NCBI GenBank assembly: GCA_027486895.1
Contig: JAIXOE010000053.1
Location: forward strand, 62,001 to 126,000
DNA from: Sphingomonadales bacterium
GTDB taxonomy: Bacteria > Pseudomonadota > Alphaproteobacteria > Sphingomonadales > Sphingomonadaceae
Reading direction: 5' to 3'
DNA: 64,000 nucleotides
Shown in pieces: positions 42,235 to 51,615 of the stretch (positions are counted from its first letter, which is position 1; every line of letters starts with the position of its first letter). The notes under the pieces are model-generated. The model was not told the DNA's origin. It did no database searches and worked only from the letters and a program-made list of their open reading frames with translations. Position numbers and translations under genes: made by a program.

Positions 42235-43422
42235 ATGCATGACGACACAAAATGCCTGAAAGTGCCGGTGGCCAATGGTACATTTGCCAGCCTGTCGGTT
42301 CCAGTGCACCGCGCATCGACGATAGTCTTCGACAGCGTTGAAGCGTATCAGAATCGCCGGTCAGCTATTTATGACGGTTATTCCTATGGTCTTTACGGGA
42401 CTCCAACTGCACGGACGCTCGAAAATGCGATAGCGGCGATTGAAGGCGCATCTCGGGCATTGGTATTGCCCTCGGGTTTCGCAGCAATAGCGCTAACGAC
42501 GCTGACTTTTGCGGCGGCGGGGCAGCGGGTTCTGTTTCCGGACAACGCTTATGACACGGTACGTCCCTTCGCCGACCGGTTTTTGGGGAGGCTTGGCATC
42601 AAGCCGTTATTCTATGATCCCCTGATCGGCGGCAATATCGAAAGTCTGCTCGATTCCAGCGTCCAGCTGGTTTGGGTCGAATCGCCTGGTTCGATGACTT
42701 TGGAAGTGCAAGATATCCCTGCTATCACTTCGGCTTGCCGCGCAAAGGGTATATTGACGGCCGCAGACAACACTTATGCAACTCCATTGCGTTGCAAACC
42801 GCTCGCCCTCGGGGTCGATATTTCAGTTTGTGCCGCCTCAAAATATATCTCCGGCCATTCGGATGTTGTCATGGGGTCTATCGCTGTCAACGACGAGGCG
42901 ATTTTCAGGCAGTTGAAGGATCATTCACGTTTCTTGGGGCAGGGCGTGTCCGCTGATGAGGCCAGCCTCGTCTTGCGGGGCATGGAAACCATGGCAGTAA
43001 GGCTTGACCGATGTGAGCAGACAGCACTGTCATTGCTAGACCTACTCGTTTCTCACGAAGCCGTTCGTGAAGTCCGGCACCCGGCGCTTTCAAGCAATCC
43101 TGGCCACGTATTCTGGATGCGCGATTTCACAGGTTCGACCGGCTTGATCACCTTGTTTCTCGAACCCTGGACTGCTCCTGTCCTAGCACCCGCCGTCGAA
43201 GCCATGAAACAGTTTGCGATAGGCGCGAGTTGGGGAGGCACCAAGAGCGTGGTCGCTGTTCTCGACCAACCCCCTCTTCGCACAGCGACCGCCTCGCCGC
43301 ACGATGGACCGGTCGTGCGTTTAAGCATCGGGCTTGAACATTCTGATGATCTCGCGGCAAGTCTGCAGCAAGGTCTCGATATATTGCTGTCTGTCCGCGC
43401 AACCGCAAAAACCGGGAAATGA
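42235..43422 (+). CDS. Cys/Met-metabolism PLP-dependent lyase (cystathionine beta-lyase-like)
   Basis: 395 residues from the ATG at 42235, preceded by AAGGAGAG. Fold-type I PLP enzyme of the cystathionine gamma-synthase family: Y-D-G-Y-S-Y-G-L-Y-G-T-P-T (phosphate/substrate loop), A-L-V-L-P-S-G-F-A-A-I, V-W-V-E-S-P-G-S, A-A-D-N-T-Y-A-T-P (Asp that holds the pyridine N), and the PLP Lys in A-A-S-K-Y-I-S-G-H-S-D-V-V-M-G. It most resembles MetC-type beta-lyases, which split thioether amino acids into ammonia, pyruvate and a thiol, but exact substrate is not clear. The following binding-protein gene starts 16 bp later, forming an operon with the importer. Confidence 0.88.
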   Translation: MHDDTKCLKVPVANGTFASLSVPVHRASTIVFDSVEAYQNRRSAIYDGYSYGLYGTPTARTLENAIAAIEGASRALVLPSGFAAIALTTLTFAAAGQRVLFPDNAYDTVRPFADRFLGRLGIKPLFYDPLIGGNIESLLDSSVQLVWVESPGSMTLEVQDIPAITSACRAKGILTAADNTYATPLRCKPLALGVDISVCAASKYISGHSDVVMGSIAVNDEAIFRQLKDHSRFLGQGVSADEASLVLRGMETMAVRLDRCEQTALSLLDLLVSHEAVREVRHPALSSNPGHVFWMRDFTGSTGLITLFLEPWTAPVLAPAVEAMKQFAIGASWGGTKSVVAVLDQPPLRTATASPHDGPVVRLSIGLEHSDDLAASLQQGLDILLSVRATAKTGK

Positions 43423-43438
43423 AGATGGGAACGGTGTA

Positions 43439-44467
43439 ATGAAAAAATATGTACAATCTGCATCGATTGCGCTCGTTCTGGCCAGCGTCTCTGGCTGTTC
43501 AAGTGGCACCAAGAAAGAGAGTTTGGTCGAAAAGATCAAGGCACGTGATCAGCTCGTTTGCAGCGGCAGCCAAGGAATTCCGGGCCTTTCGCGGCCCGAC
43601 GAAAAAGGTGTATGGCGCGGGTTCGATACCGATATATGCCGTGCGCTTGCGGCTGCGATACTGGGGGATGCGAACAAGGTAAGTTTCGTTCCCCTAAACG
43701 CAGCCCAGCGCCTTCCCGCCGTGCAAACAGGCGAGATCGACGTGCTGTCACGCACTACCACATTGACGTTCACGCGTGACATGGCGATCCGCTTTGTTGC
43801 AACGACCCTCTATGATGGGGATGTCGTCATTACCCGCAAGGCGGATGGAATTGACAATCCGAAGAAACTCGGCGGGCGCACCATCTGCATGCAGGGCGGC
43901 GGCAGCCTTGTCGAAAATGCGCTTGATGAACTGGAAGAAGCGAACAGCTTCAAAATGAAACGGGTTTATTTCGATTCGACGATCACTGCGCGCGACACCT
44001 ATTTTGCAGGGCGCTGCGACGCTTATGTGACCGATGGTCTCGCCGCGCAGGGAAACATTGCAACGGTAGCTGAGAATCCCGACGAGCACACGACAATGTA
44101 TGCCGGCGATGCGATCGAGCCCAATGGGATTGCGATCCGGCGCGGAGATGACAAATTGTTCGATGTGTCGCGCTGGACATTCAACGTCCTAATCTGGGCC
44201 GAGAAAAATGGTATAACACAGGCCAATGTCGACGATAAGGCCAAGAACGGAGATGAAGTTACCAAGCGCGTCCTGGGCGGTGACCCGAGTTTCGGCCGGT
44301 CGATGGGGCTGGACCCGAAATGGGCCTATAATGTCATCAAACAGGTTGGCAATTACGGGGAGATCTGGAATCGGAACCTTGGTGAAGACACGCCCATCAA
44401 GGCAGACCGCCGGTATAACAAACTTTATACAGACGGCGGGCTGATGTTCCCACTGCCCTGGGATTGA
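43439..44467 (+). CDS. aapJ: Amino acid ABC transporter substrate-binding lipoprotein (AapJ-like)
   Basis: 342 residues from the ATG at 43439. Lipoprotein signal (L-V-L-A-S-V-S-G-C-S-S). Type 2 periplasmic binding fold: D-Q-L-V-C-S-G-S-Q-G, G-V-W-R-G-F-D-T-D-I-C-R-A-L-A-A-A-I-L-G-D, A-Q-R-L-P-A-V-Q-T-G-E-I-D-V-L-S-R-T-T-T, all AapJ-like. AapJ-type systems bind a wide range of L-amino acids including Glu and Asp. The large frame begins at 43334 inside the lyase gene, but the signal peptide fixes the start. First of four importer genes. Confidence 0.9.
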   Translation: MKKYVQSASIALVLASVSGCSSGTKKESLVEKIKARDQLVCSGSQGIPGLSRPDEKGVWRGFDTDICRALAAAILGDANKVSFVPLNAAQRLPAVQTGEIDVLSRTTTLTFTRDMAIRFVATTLYDGDVVITRKADGIDNPKKLGGRTICMQGGGSLVENALDELEEANSFKMKRVYFDSTITARDTYFAGRCDAYVTDGLAAQGNIATVAENPDEHTTMYAGDAIEPNGIAIRRGDDKLFDVSRWTFNVLIWAEKNGITQANVDDKAKNGDEVTKRVLGGDPSFGRSMGLDPKWAYNVIKQVGNYGEIWNRNLGEDTPIKADRRYNKLYTDGGLMFPLPWD

Positions 44468-44480
44468 TCAGGGCGTCACC

Positions 44481-45641
44481 ATGGGTGAATTATACCCTAA
44501 GCAATTCTGGACGCGGTCGCGCCGTGATCTAGCCTATCAGACTTTGGCGCTGTTGCTGCTTTTCGGAGCGGTGGCATTGGTCATTGTGACCGCCTCGGCG
44601 AACCTTGCTGATCGTGGAATCGAGACGGGGGCGGAATTTCTGGGCGACCGTGCTGGGTTTACGCTTTCAGAAACCTGGTTGCCCTATTCGCCGAATGACA
44701 GCAATTTATGGGTCGTTGCCGTAGGCATCGGCAATACCCTGGCCATTGCTACTATAGTTGCATTTTTTTCGACGGTCCTGGGGTTATTTGTCGGCATCGC
44801 GCGAATTAGTGACAATCCCCTCGTTTTGGGGTTAGCCCGTGGCTGGGTGGAAATTGCGCGAAATTCGCCCCCTATATTGCTGCTTTTGTTTCTTTACAGC
44901 TTTATTGGCAAGATACTACCGACCACGGATACGGCTCAATTCTTGCCTCATGTGCTGGTCTCGCAGCGCGGCTTTGCCTTCCCGTGGCTGACATTGCCGG
45001 TTTCAGCGGCTTGGCTGGCTTTTGGTCTGACGCTCGGTATCTGTGCAACATTCGCGGCCGGCAAAGCTGCCACACGCCAGCAAAAGCGGACGGGCAGACG
45101 CCCAGCATGGGCCGGATGGACGGCGGCATTTTTTGCGGGGCTCGCCCTGATCGCTCTTGCCATGACGGGCAATGGCATTGTGATCGACCTGCCTGTCGCT
45201 AATGGGCCCGACATTGAAGGCGGCCTGATCTTCTCGCCTGAGTTCTTCTCTCTGGCCGTCGGTCTCATTTTTTATACCACTGGTTTTGTGGCGGAGATAA
45301 TCCGTACAGGCTTGATGTCAGTGCCGCGCGGACAATGGGAGGCAGGTTATTCGCTCGGCCTGTCGCGCTGGCAGATTCTGCGGATGGTGGTGATACCCCA
45401 GATGCTGCGTGTCATCATTCCCCCGATGAACAGCCAGTATATAAATATCGTCAAGAACAGCACGCTGGTGATTGCAATCGGCTATGCCGATTTCATGGTA
45501 GTGATGGGGACGATGATCAACAAGACAAGTCATGCCATCGAAGGAACGCTGATTATCATTGTCACCTATCTCGTGATCAACCTCACATTGTCGGCAGTAA
45601 TGAACCGCTTGAATCGGCTCGTGCAGGTGGTCGAACGATGA
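44481..45641 (+). CDS. aapQ: Amino acid ABC transporter permease (AapQ-like)
   Basis: 386 residues with the long periplasmic insert typical of AapQ. Membrane-spanning permease of the His/Glu/Gln/Arg/opine family: N-terminal N-D-S-N-L-W-V-V-A-V-G-I-G-N-T-L, and the EAA loop that touches the ATPase (R-G-Q-W-E-A-G-Y-S-L-G-L-S-R-W-Q-I-L). Gene starts 14 bp after the binding-protein stop; the next permease gene overlaps its end (ATGA). Confidence 0.92.
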   Translation: MGELYPKQFWTRSRRDLAYQTLALLLLFGAVALVIVTASANLADRGIETGAEFLGDRAGFTLSETWLPYSPNDSNLWVVAVGIGNTLAIATIVAFFSTVLGLFVGIARISDNPLVLGLARGWVEIARNSPPILLLLFLYSFIGKILPTTDTAQFLPHVLVSQRGFAFPWLTLPVSAAWLAFGLTLGICATFAAGKAATRQQKRTGRRPAWAGWTAAFFAGLALIALAMTGNGIVIDLPVANGPDIEGGLIFSPEFFSLAVGLIFYTTGFVAEIIRTGLMSVPRGQWEAGYSLGLSRWQILRMVVIPQMLRVIIPPMNSQYINIVKNSTLVIAIGYADFMVVMGTMINKTSHAIEGTLIIIVTYLVINLTLSAVMNRLNRLVQVVER

Positions 45642-46705
45642 GCGCCATCATTCAAGCTTCGCTGACGCACACTGTCTTCGGATTTGTGCGGCGACTTGTG
45701 GGGTCACCACTGAATTTTGTACTGACCCTGATTTTTGCAGGCCTGCTTGCGGTTGCATTGCCTCCAGTCATTCGATGGGTCATCACCGACGCCGCATTTT
45801 TTCCCGCCGTTCCGGAAAGCTGCAAGGCAATATCGGGTGCCTGCTGGAGCTTTGTTATCGCCAAACACAGCCAGATATTGTTTGGAATCTATCCTAATGA
45901 CGAGCGGTGGCGCCCGCTGATAGTCTGCGTCCTGTTGATCGGCCTGCTCGTGTATTCGGTACGGCCCAGCGCCTGGTCAAAGCGTCTGGCATGGTTCTGG
46001 GGCGGCGCTCTTATCTCGTCATGGTGGCTGATGGGAGGCGGATTTGGTCTCACCGTCGTTGAGTCAGATCTTTGGGGTGGACTGCCCGTCACCCTTATCC
46101 TCACTGTGGTAGCCATTGGTTTTGGCTTTCCGACAGGGATATTGCTCGCGCTTGCCCGCCGTTCGAAGCTTCCGGTCATCAGCCTGTTGGCCACGCTGTT
46201 TATCGAAATGACGCGCGCTTTGCCGCTGCTCAGCATCCTCTTCATCGCATCAATCATGCTGCCGCTGATGCTGCCCGAAGAATTGCTGCCCGACAAATTC
46301 TTCCGTGCACTAATCGCGCTTTATCTGTTTGCGTCGGCCTATCTTTCAGAGGTTATTCGCGGTGGATTGCAAGCCATCCCGAAAGGGCAGTTCGAAGCTG
46401 GGGAAGCGGTTGGCCTTTCCTTCGCGCAACTTAATGCAAAAATTATCCTGCCTCAGGCCATCACTGTCGTGATACCGGCGCTTACCAATACGATCATCGT
46501 CATGATCAAGAATACGAGTCTTGTCCTGGTTGTGGGGCTATTCGACCTGATCAGTTCGGGTAAGGCAGCGCTGGCCGATCCCGCGTGGAGTTCGCCCTCG
46601 GTCGAAACCTACCTCTTCATCACGCTCATCTATTTTCTGCTCTGTTTCGGTTTCAGCCGATTTGCCGACCGGATGGAGCAACGCGCAAAGGCCCCCGCAA
46701 AATGA
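45638..46705 (+). CDS. aapM: Amino acid ABC transporter permease (AapM-like)
   Basis: 355 residues from the ATG that overlaps the upstream stop. Membrane permease with EAA loop [17 protein letters not shown] and the preceding helix [17 protein letters not shown] large periplasmic loop lies between the first helices. Pairs with AapQ to form the channel. Overlaps the ATPase start by 4 bp. Confidence 0.92.
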   Translation: MSAIIQASLTHTVFGFVRRLVGSPLNFVLTLIFAGLLAVALPPVIRWVITDAAFFPAVPESCKAISGACWSFVIAKHSQILFGIYPNDERWRPLIVCVLLIGLLVYSVRPSAWSKRLAWFWGGALISSWWLMGGGFGLTVVESDLWGGLPVTLILTVVAIGFGFPTGILLALARRSKLPVISLLATLFIEMTRALPLLSILFIASIMLPLMLPEELLPDKFFRALIALYLFASAYLSEVIRGGLQAIPKGQFEAGEAVGLSFAQLNAKIILPQAITVVIPALTNTIIVMIKNTSLVLVVGLFDLISSGKAALADPAWSSPSVETYLFITLIYFLLCFGFSRFADRMEQRAKAPAK

Positions 46706-47451
46706 ATGGTGACAATTCCGCTCCCGCTGTCTCGCTTTCGAACGTCGAGAAGCATTTCGGCAATTTCCAGGCGCTGCGTTCCGTCAACCTCGACGTCGCG
46801 CGGGGCGAACGTATTGTCATCTGTGGACCATCGGGATCGGGAAAATCGACGTTGATCCGCTGCATCAACCAGCTCGAACAGCATGAAGCAGGTGAAATCC
46901 GGGTGAACGGGCGAGAGGTGGGGTCAGAGCCAGCGCAGCTTGAAGCAATTCGCCGCGAGGTCGGGATGGTCTTCCAGAGTTTTAACCTGTTTCCGCATCT
47001 CACGATCCTCGAGAATTGTACGCTGGCGCCCATCTGGGTAAAAAAATTGCCTAAAGCCGACGCAGAAGCAAAAGCGATGGCGCTGCTCGAGCGCGTTCGC
47101 ATTCCGGACCAGGCACACAAGCGCCCTGGTCAGTTATCGGGCGGCCAGCAACAGCGCGTCGCCATCGCACGCGCGCTATGCATGGAACCCAGCATCATGC
47201 TGTTCGACGAGCCAACCTCGGCGCTTGACCCCGAAATGGTAAAGGAAGTGCTTGATGTGATGCTCGGCCTTGCAGAGGATGGAATGACCATGCTTGTCGT
47301 CACGCACGAAATGGGATTTGCAAGACAGGCGGCAGATCGTGTGATCTTCATGGATCAGGGGGAAATACTGGAATCCGCGCCGCCCGACCAGTTCTTTGCC
47401 AATCCCCAGCACGAGCGGACCAAGACCTTCCTTGGACAAATATTGCATTGA
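46702..47451 (+). CDS. aapP: Amino acid ABC transporter ATPase (AapP/GlnQ-like)
   Basis: 249 residues from an ATG overlapping the permease stop. Walker [11 protein letters not shown]-loop [10 protein letters not shown], signature [15 protein letters not shown], Walker [15 protein letters not shown]-loop V-V-T-H-E-M. Energises the importer. The next gene starts with TTG overlapping this stop, so the importer and the aspartase are one translational unit. Confidence 0.95.
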   Translation: MNGDNSAPAVSLSNVEKHFGNFQALRSVNLDVARGERIVICGPSGSGKSTLIRCINQLEQHEAGEIRVNGREVGSEPAQLEAIRREVGMVFQSFNLFPHLTILENCTLAPIWVKKLPKADAEAKAMALLERVRIPDQAHKRPGQLSGGQQQRVAIARALCMEPSIMLFDEPTSALDPEMVKEVLDVMLGLAEDGMTMLVVTHEMGFARQAADRVIFMDQGEILESAPPDQFFANPQHERTKTFLGQILH

Positions 47452-48815
47452 AACCGGAAGGCACAAGCAACTCCGGCATCAGAATCGAGCAAGATTTGCT
47501 TGGCGAAGTCGCCGTGTCAGCAAACCGGTTGTTCGGTGCGCAAACGCAGCGCGCGACCGAGAATTTCCCGCTTTCCCGTAAGCCGATTTCCGAGCTTACA
47601 TACTTGATAATCGCACTGGCGGAGGTCAAAAAAGCCTGCGCGATCGTCAATTCTGAAAATGGAGAGATAGCTGCAAGCATGGGTGCACATATTGTCCAAT
47701 CCTGCGACGAAGTCATCGGCGGTGAATGGCGCGAAGAGTTTCCCATCGACGTGTTGCAGGGCGGGGCGGGTACATCCACCAACATGAACATGAACGAGGT
47801 GCTTGCAAACCGCGCACTAGTGCTGGCGGGATTTGAGCTTGGGCGCTACGACATCATCCATCCAAACGACCATGTGAACCGTAATCAATCGACCAACGAT
47901 GCCTATGCCACCGCTGTGCGGATTGCGTGCTATCGACTGAACGAAATTCTCATCACCGGGATTGATGCGCTTGCTGCTGCTTTCGAAGACAAGGCGACTG
48001 CGTTTGCAGGGATCCGCAAGCTTGGACGAACACAGCTTCAAGATGCCGTAGCCATAACCCTGGCAGACGAGTTTCGGGCGTTCGCCCATAGTCTGGCCGA
48101 GGATGCGCAACGCGGACAAGAAATTGGCCATCTGTTCACCGAGGTTAATCTCGGCGGCACTGCCGTCGGCACCGGTATTGGAGCTTCGCGTGCCTATTGC
48201 GACCGGATCATCCCGGCACTTGCCAAGGTCACGGGGATCAATGTGTCCCGTTCGACGAACCTGCATGAGGCGAGCTGGGATATGGGGCTGTTTGTCCTTT
48301 ACAGCGGTTTTCTCAAGCGGCTCGCTTCTAAGATATCGAAAATCTGTAACGATTTGCGTTTGCTTGCATCGGGTCCGCGCGGCGGCTTTGGCGAGATCAT
48401 ATTGCCGGGACGTCAGGCCGGCTCCTCGCTTATGCCCGGCAAGGTCAACCCAGTTATTCCCGAAGCGGTCAATCAAGTCGCCTTTCGCGTTTTCGGCCTC
48501 GATATGGCCATTACATTTGCCGCCGAGGCAGGCCAGCTCCAGCTCAACGCGTTCGAACCGCTCATCATCGCTTCGCTTCATGAAGGGGTAGAACTGCTTG
48601 TGGCCGCGATGGAAATGCTTTGCACAAATTGCGTCGTCGGGATCGAAGCCGATCGCGCGCGGTGTGAATCGACGGTCGACAACAGCCTTGCAGGTGCAAC
48701 ACAACTGGTATCAGAGCTCGGCTATGTGGCGGCAGCCGAGATTGCAAAGCTTGCTCAGCATAATCATGGTTCGCTCGATGACGCGGTCCAGACGTGGATG
48801 AATTGCAACCGTTAA
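47448..48815 (+). CDS. aspA: Aspartate ammonia-lyase (aspartase)
   Basis: 455 residues from a TTG that overlaps the ATPase stop. Aspartase/fumarase superfamily: N-terminal [45 protein letters not shown], and the flexible active-site loop [11 protein letters not shown]. The T-S-T-N-M-N and N-D-H-V-N stretches are shared by aspartase and class II fumarase; the pairing with an amino acid importer favours aspartase, which converts L-aspartate to fumarate and ammonia. It would feed imported acidic amino acids into the TCA cycle. Confidence 0.88.
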   Translation: MKPEGTSNSGIRIEQDLLGEVAVSANRLFGAQTQRATENFPLSRKPISELTYLIIALAEVKKACAIVNSENGEIAASMGAHIVQSCDEVIGGEWREEFPIDVLQGGAGTSTNMNMNEVLANRALVLAGFELGRYDIIHPNDHVNRNQSTNDAYATAVRIACYRLNEILITGIDALAAAFEDKATAFAGIRKLGRTQLQDAVAITLADEFRAFAHSLAEDAQRGQEIGHLFTEVNLGGTAVGTGIGASRAYCDRIIPALAKVTGINVSRSTNLHEASWDMGLFVLYSGFLKRLASKISKICNDLRLLASGPRGGFGEIILPGRQAGSSLMPGKVNPVIPEAVNQVAFRVFGLDMAITFAAEAGQLQLNAFEPLIIASLHEGVELLVAAMEMLCTNCVVGIEADRARCESTVDNSLAGATQLVSELGYVAAAEIAKLAQHNHGSLDDAVQTWMNCNR

Positions 48816-48838
48816 GCGCCCGATTTCGGTCGCGCGTT

Positions 48839-49171
48839 TCAGGCCACCGCGCGGCCTGGTCCATAAAGAATGATTGCGGCTCCCATGACGCAAATCGCCG
48901 CGCCAATCATATCCCAGCGATCTGGCCGCATATCTTCAAACGCCCATAACCACAAAAGCGATGCGAGGATGTAGATGCCGCCATAAGCCGCATAGGTGCG
49001 GCCCGCTGTTTCGGCGCCGCTTAAGGTAAGCAACCATGCAAACAACGCTAGCGACGCCATGCCGGGGATGAGCCAAAGCGCCGACTTGCCCATGCGAATC
49101 CATGCCCCAAATGAAAAGCAGCCCCCGATTTCAGCCAATGCGGCAACACTGTAGATGAGAAGCTGTTTCAT
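48839..49171 (-). CDS. YnfA-family small membrane protein
   Basis: 110 residues from the ATG at 49171, which overlaps the MFS stop. Four membrane helices with the YnfA/UPF0060 pattern: [50 protein letters not shown]. Resembles small multidrug resistance transporters. Third gene of the MerR-MFS-YnfA group. Confidence 0.92.
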   Translation of the reverse strand: MKQLLIYSVAALAEIGGCFSFGAWIRMGKSALWLIPGMASLALFAWLLTLSGAETAGRTYAAYGGIYILASLLWLWAFEDMRPDRWDMIGAAICVMGAAIILYGPGRAVA

Positions 49172-50502
49172 GCGCCGCGTGGCCACTCGGGATGTAGATC
49201 GTCGATCACATAGGGATGGGCAGCTGCCTTGGATCCGCTGTGCCCTTCACGGATATGGGGGTGATCAGCAGGCAGGTCGGCATGATCATGTGCCAGGGTT
49301 TCCGGGTCGTGCTTTGGCCAAAGCATAAGGGCCGCGATGGTGCCCAAGGCCGCTACCAACGCCAATATGCCAAAGGCATTCGCCTGACCATATATCGCAC
49401 CGATCTGTCCGGCGAGTGGATAGCACAGCAACCATGCCGCATGACTAAGCGCAAATTGTGCCGCGAAAATTGCCGGACGGTCGCTTTCGCCAGCCGACCG
49501 CTTGAGCAACCGTCCAGAGGGCGTAACGCTGATCGAATAGGCGACGCCCAAGGCAGCCCACACTGCCAGCACAACCGGCCAGCTTGCAATTCCGGCCGTC
49601 ATTGCTGCGGCCATGCTGCCGAGGATGACCGAAAGCAATGACGCTGCATAAATCATGACTTTGCGGTCGCTCATCCGGTCGAGAATGCGCGGCAAGATGA
49701 ACGCCGCCAGCATCGAGCCGGCGCCATAAGCCGCAAGCGTAAGCGCGACTTCGTGCTGGCTGAGTCCCAGCATTTCGCGCACGATGACGACGGTATTGAC
49801 GATTACCATCGAGCTTGCCGCCGCTGCCGCGAAGGTAACTGCAAGCAACCCTCGCAGGCGGGGCGTTTTCAGATAGGCGCGGATGCCGCGCGTCGTGCGC
49901 GCATAGATACCGCCGCTTTGTGGCTTGGCCGGTGAAGTCGGCAGCGTCACCGACAGGACAAAAAGCGCAGAGATCGCAAAACCGATAGACGTTCCTGCAA
50001 ACAGCCAGTGGAAACTGATGACTGTTAGCAAGGCTGCGGCAAATATGGGGCTGAGTAAGCTTTCCAGATCATAGGCAAGCCGCGACAGCGAAAGCGCGCG
50101 GGTATAATCCGCTTCGTCAGGTAGGACATCGGGGATGGTCGCCTGAAAGGTTGGGGTGAAGGCGGCAGACGCCGATTGCAGGACAAAAATCAGCACGTAG
50201 ATTTGCCAGATTTGATCGACAAAAGGTAGGCAAAGCGCGACCGCAGCGCGCACCACGTCCATTGACACAAGGAAAGCCCGTCGCGGCAATCGGTCGGCAT
50301 ACGCCCCGACCACCGGCGCAATGCCGATATAGGCCACCATCTTGATTGCGAGCGCCGTTCCCAGCACTGCCCCTGCATTGCTGCCAGCAAGGTCAAAGGC
50401 AAGCAGGCCAAGCGCCACAGTAGCCAGCCCCGTTCCGATCAGCGCGATGATCTGGGCGCTGAGCAAGTGGCGATATGTGCGATTGGCTAAGACAGAAATC
50501 AC
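49168..50502 (-). CDS. MFS transporter in MerR-regulated metal operon
   Basis: 444 residues from a GTG at 50502, chosen because AGGGAC lies just upstream and the protein then starts at the usual [16 protein letters not shown]. Twelve helices; MFS motif [11 protein letters not shown] and a second D-R-M-S-D-R-K. The C-terminal tail has several His ([16 protein letters not shown]) likely to bind metal. The gene begins 4 bp past the MerR stop. Such His-tailed MFS proteins accompany zinc/cadmium/nickel resistance genes; the substrate is not known. Confidence 0.88.
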   Translation of the reverse strand: MISVLANRTYRHLLSAQIIALIGTGLATVALGLLAFDLAGSNAGAVLGTALAIKMVAYIGIAPVVGAYADRLPRRAFLVSMDVVRAAVALCLPFVDQIWQIYVLIFVLQSASAAFTPTFQATIPDVLPDEADYTRALSLSRLAYDLESLLSPIFAAALLTVISFHWLFAGTSIGFAISALFVLSVTLPTSPAKPQSGGIYARTTRGIRAYLKTPRLRGLLAVTFAAAAASSMVIVNTVVIVREMLGLSQHEVALTLAAYGAGSMLAAFILPRILDRMSDRKVMIYAASLLSVILGSMAAAMTAGIASWPVVLAVWAALGVAYSISVTPSGRLLKRSAGESDRPAIFAAQFALSHAAWLLCYPLAGQIGAIYGQANAFGILALVAALGTIAALMLWPKHDPETLAHDHADLPADHPHIREGHSGSKAAAHPYVIDDLHPEWPRGA

Positions 50503-50506
50503 GATG

Positions 50507-50905
50507 TTAGAGTCCCTTTCGCGGCGCGAGCGTTTCGATGATTTTGCAGCTCGCAATCGTGCCGTGGCGGCAGGAGCCGAGAACACGGTCAAGTTCAGTC
50601 CGAAGCGCTGTCAGATCGGCAACCTTTCGGTCGATCTCGGTTAAGTGAACGCGTGCGATGCCGTCTACCGCCTCGCAGGATTGTGCCTTGTCATCGGACA
50701 GTGTGAGCAATTCACGAACGGCTTCGAGGGTGAACCCCAAATCCCGCGCACGGCGAATGAACGACAATCGTGCGAGATGATCGTTGCCATAAGCGCGGTA
50801 GTTGGACGACGTGCGCGCAGGCGGCGAGAGCAGCCCGATCTTCTCATAGTATCGCACGGTTTCAACCTTGGTCGTGGTCGCAGCCGCCAGTTCGCCTATT
50901 TTCAT
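50507..50905 (-). CDS. MerR-family divalent-metal-type regulator
   Basis: 132 residues from the ATG at 50905. N-terminal HTH (M-K-I-G-E-L-A-A-A-T-T-T-K-V-E-T-V-R-Y-Y-E-K-I-G-L-L), long dimer helix (I-D-R-K-V-A-D-L-T-A-L-R), C-terminal loop with two Cys seven residues apart (S-C-R-H-G-T-I-A-S-C-K-I-I). At the start of the dimer helix there is a Cys (Q-S-C-E-A-V-D-G), in the place where divalent sensors (ZntR, CadR, PbrR, MerR) have Cys and CueR has Ser. This supports sensing of Zn, Cd, Pb, Co or Hg. It heads a minus-strand operon and faces the CDF/czc operon through a canonical MerR operator. Confidence 0.92.
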   Translation of the reverse strand: MKIGELAAATTTKVETVRYYEKIGLLSPPARTSSNYRAYGNDHLARLSFIRRARDLGFTLEAVRELLTLSDDKAQSCEAVDGIARVHLTEIDRKVADLTALRTELDRVLGSCRHGTIASCKIIETLAPRKGL

Positions 50906-50921
50906 CACTGAACCTTCGGGC

Positions 50922-50952
50922 TTGACCCTGTAGTTGCTACAGGGTGTAGTTA
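50922..50952 (+). promoter_or_regulatory. MerR-type promoter/operator of the czc operon
   Basis: TTGACC (-35, 50922-50927), 19-bp spacer, TAGTTA (-10, 50947-50952). A perfect inverted repeat with 9-bp arms ACCCTGTAG and CTACAGGGT and a 3-bp centre (50925-50945) fills the spacer. The arrangement is that of promoters twisted into action by metal-bound MerR regulators. It directs transcription toward the CDF gene at 50989. Confidence 0.92.
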
Positions 50953-50988
50953 GATGTCCGACTCGAAAATGTCGAGAAGGATGTGAAC

Positions 50989-51615
50989 ATGCCAGACAGT
51001 TGCTGCGAGAGCGCGTGCGGGAGCGAGACGGCCAAGGCCGACCCGCGCTGGCGGCGCGTTCTGTGGGCGGCACTTATCGTCAATGCGGGCATGTTTTTGG
51101 TCGAAATGGCTGCGGGTGCTGTGGCTGATAGCCGAGCGCTCCAGGCCGATGCACTCGACTTTCTGGACGATGCGGCCAATTATGCCGTCAGCCTTGCCGT
51201 CGTCGGTGCGACCCTGGCATGGCGGGCGCGAACAGCCTTGCTTAAATCGCTTTTCATGCTCGGATTTGCGGGCTGGGTGTTCACCAGCGCGATCCTCGCT
51301 TTTGTGAATGGCACATCGCCGGATCCTGCCATGATGGGCGCCATCGGTGCGCTGGCGCTTACTGCAAACGTCGGCGTCGCTTTGCTACTTTACCGTTACC
51401 GGAAGGGCGATGCCAATATGCGCTCGGTCTGGATATGCTCGCGAAATGACGCCATCGGCAATATCGCGGTGATGCTGGCGGCATTGGGGGTACTGGGCAC
51501 GGGTAGCGCGTGGCCTGACCTGATTGTCGCAACGATCATGGCTTCACTGGCACTTACCGGCGGCATTCAGGTCTTTCGCCAGGCAATATCCGAATTGCGA
51601 ACGGTTGCCGCATGA
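50989..51615 (+). CDS. CDF-like cation transporter
   Basis: 208 residues from the ATG at 50989 with GAGAAGGA upstream. Cys-rich N-terminus (M-P-D-S-C-C-E-S-A-C-G). Six helices of the cation diffusion facilitator fold: helix 2 has A-D-A-L-D-F-L-D-D-A-A-N-Y, where classical CDFs have H/D-x3-D, and helix 5 has C-S-R-N-D-A-I-G-N-I-A. It lacks the C-terminal cytosolic domain of CzcD. Exports divalent metal from the cytoplasm. First gene of the MerR-controlled operon; ends in a 4-bp overlap with the next gene. Confidence 0.88.
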   Translation: MPDSCCESACGSETAKADPRWRRVLWAALIVNAGMFLVEMAAGAVADSRALQADALDFLDDAANYAVSLAVVGATLAWRARTALLKSLFMLGFAGWVFTSAILAFVNGTSPDPAMMGAIGALALTANVGVALLLYRYRKGDANMRSVWICSRNDAIGNIAVMLAALGVLGTGSAWPDLIVATIMASLALTGGIQVFRQAISELRTVAA

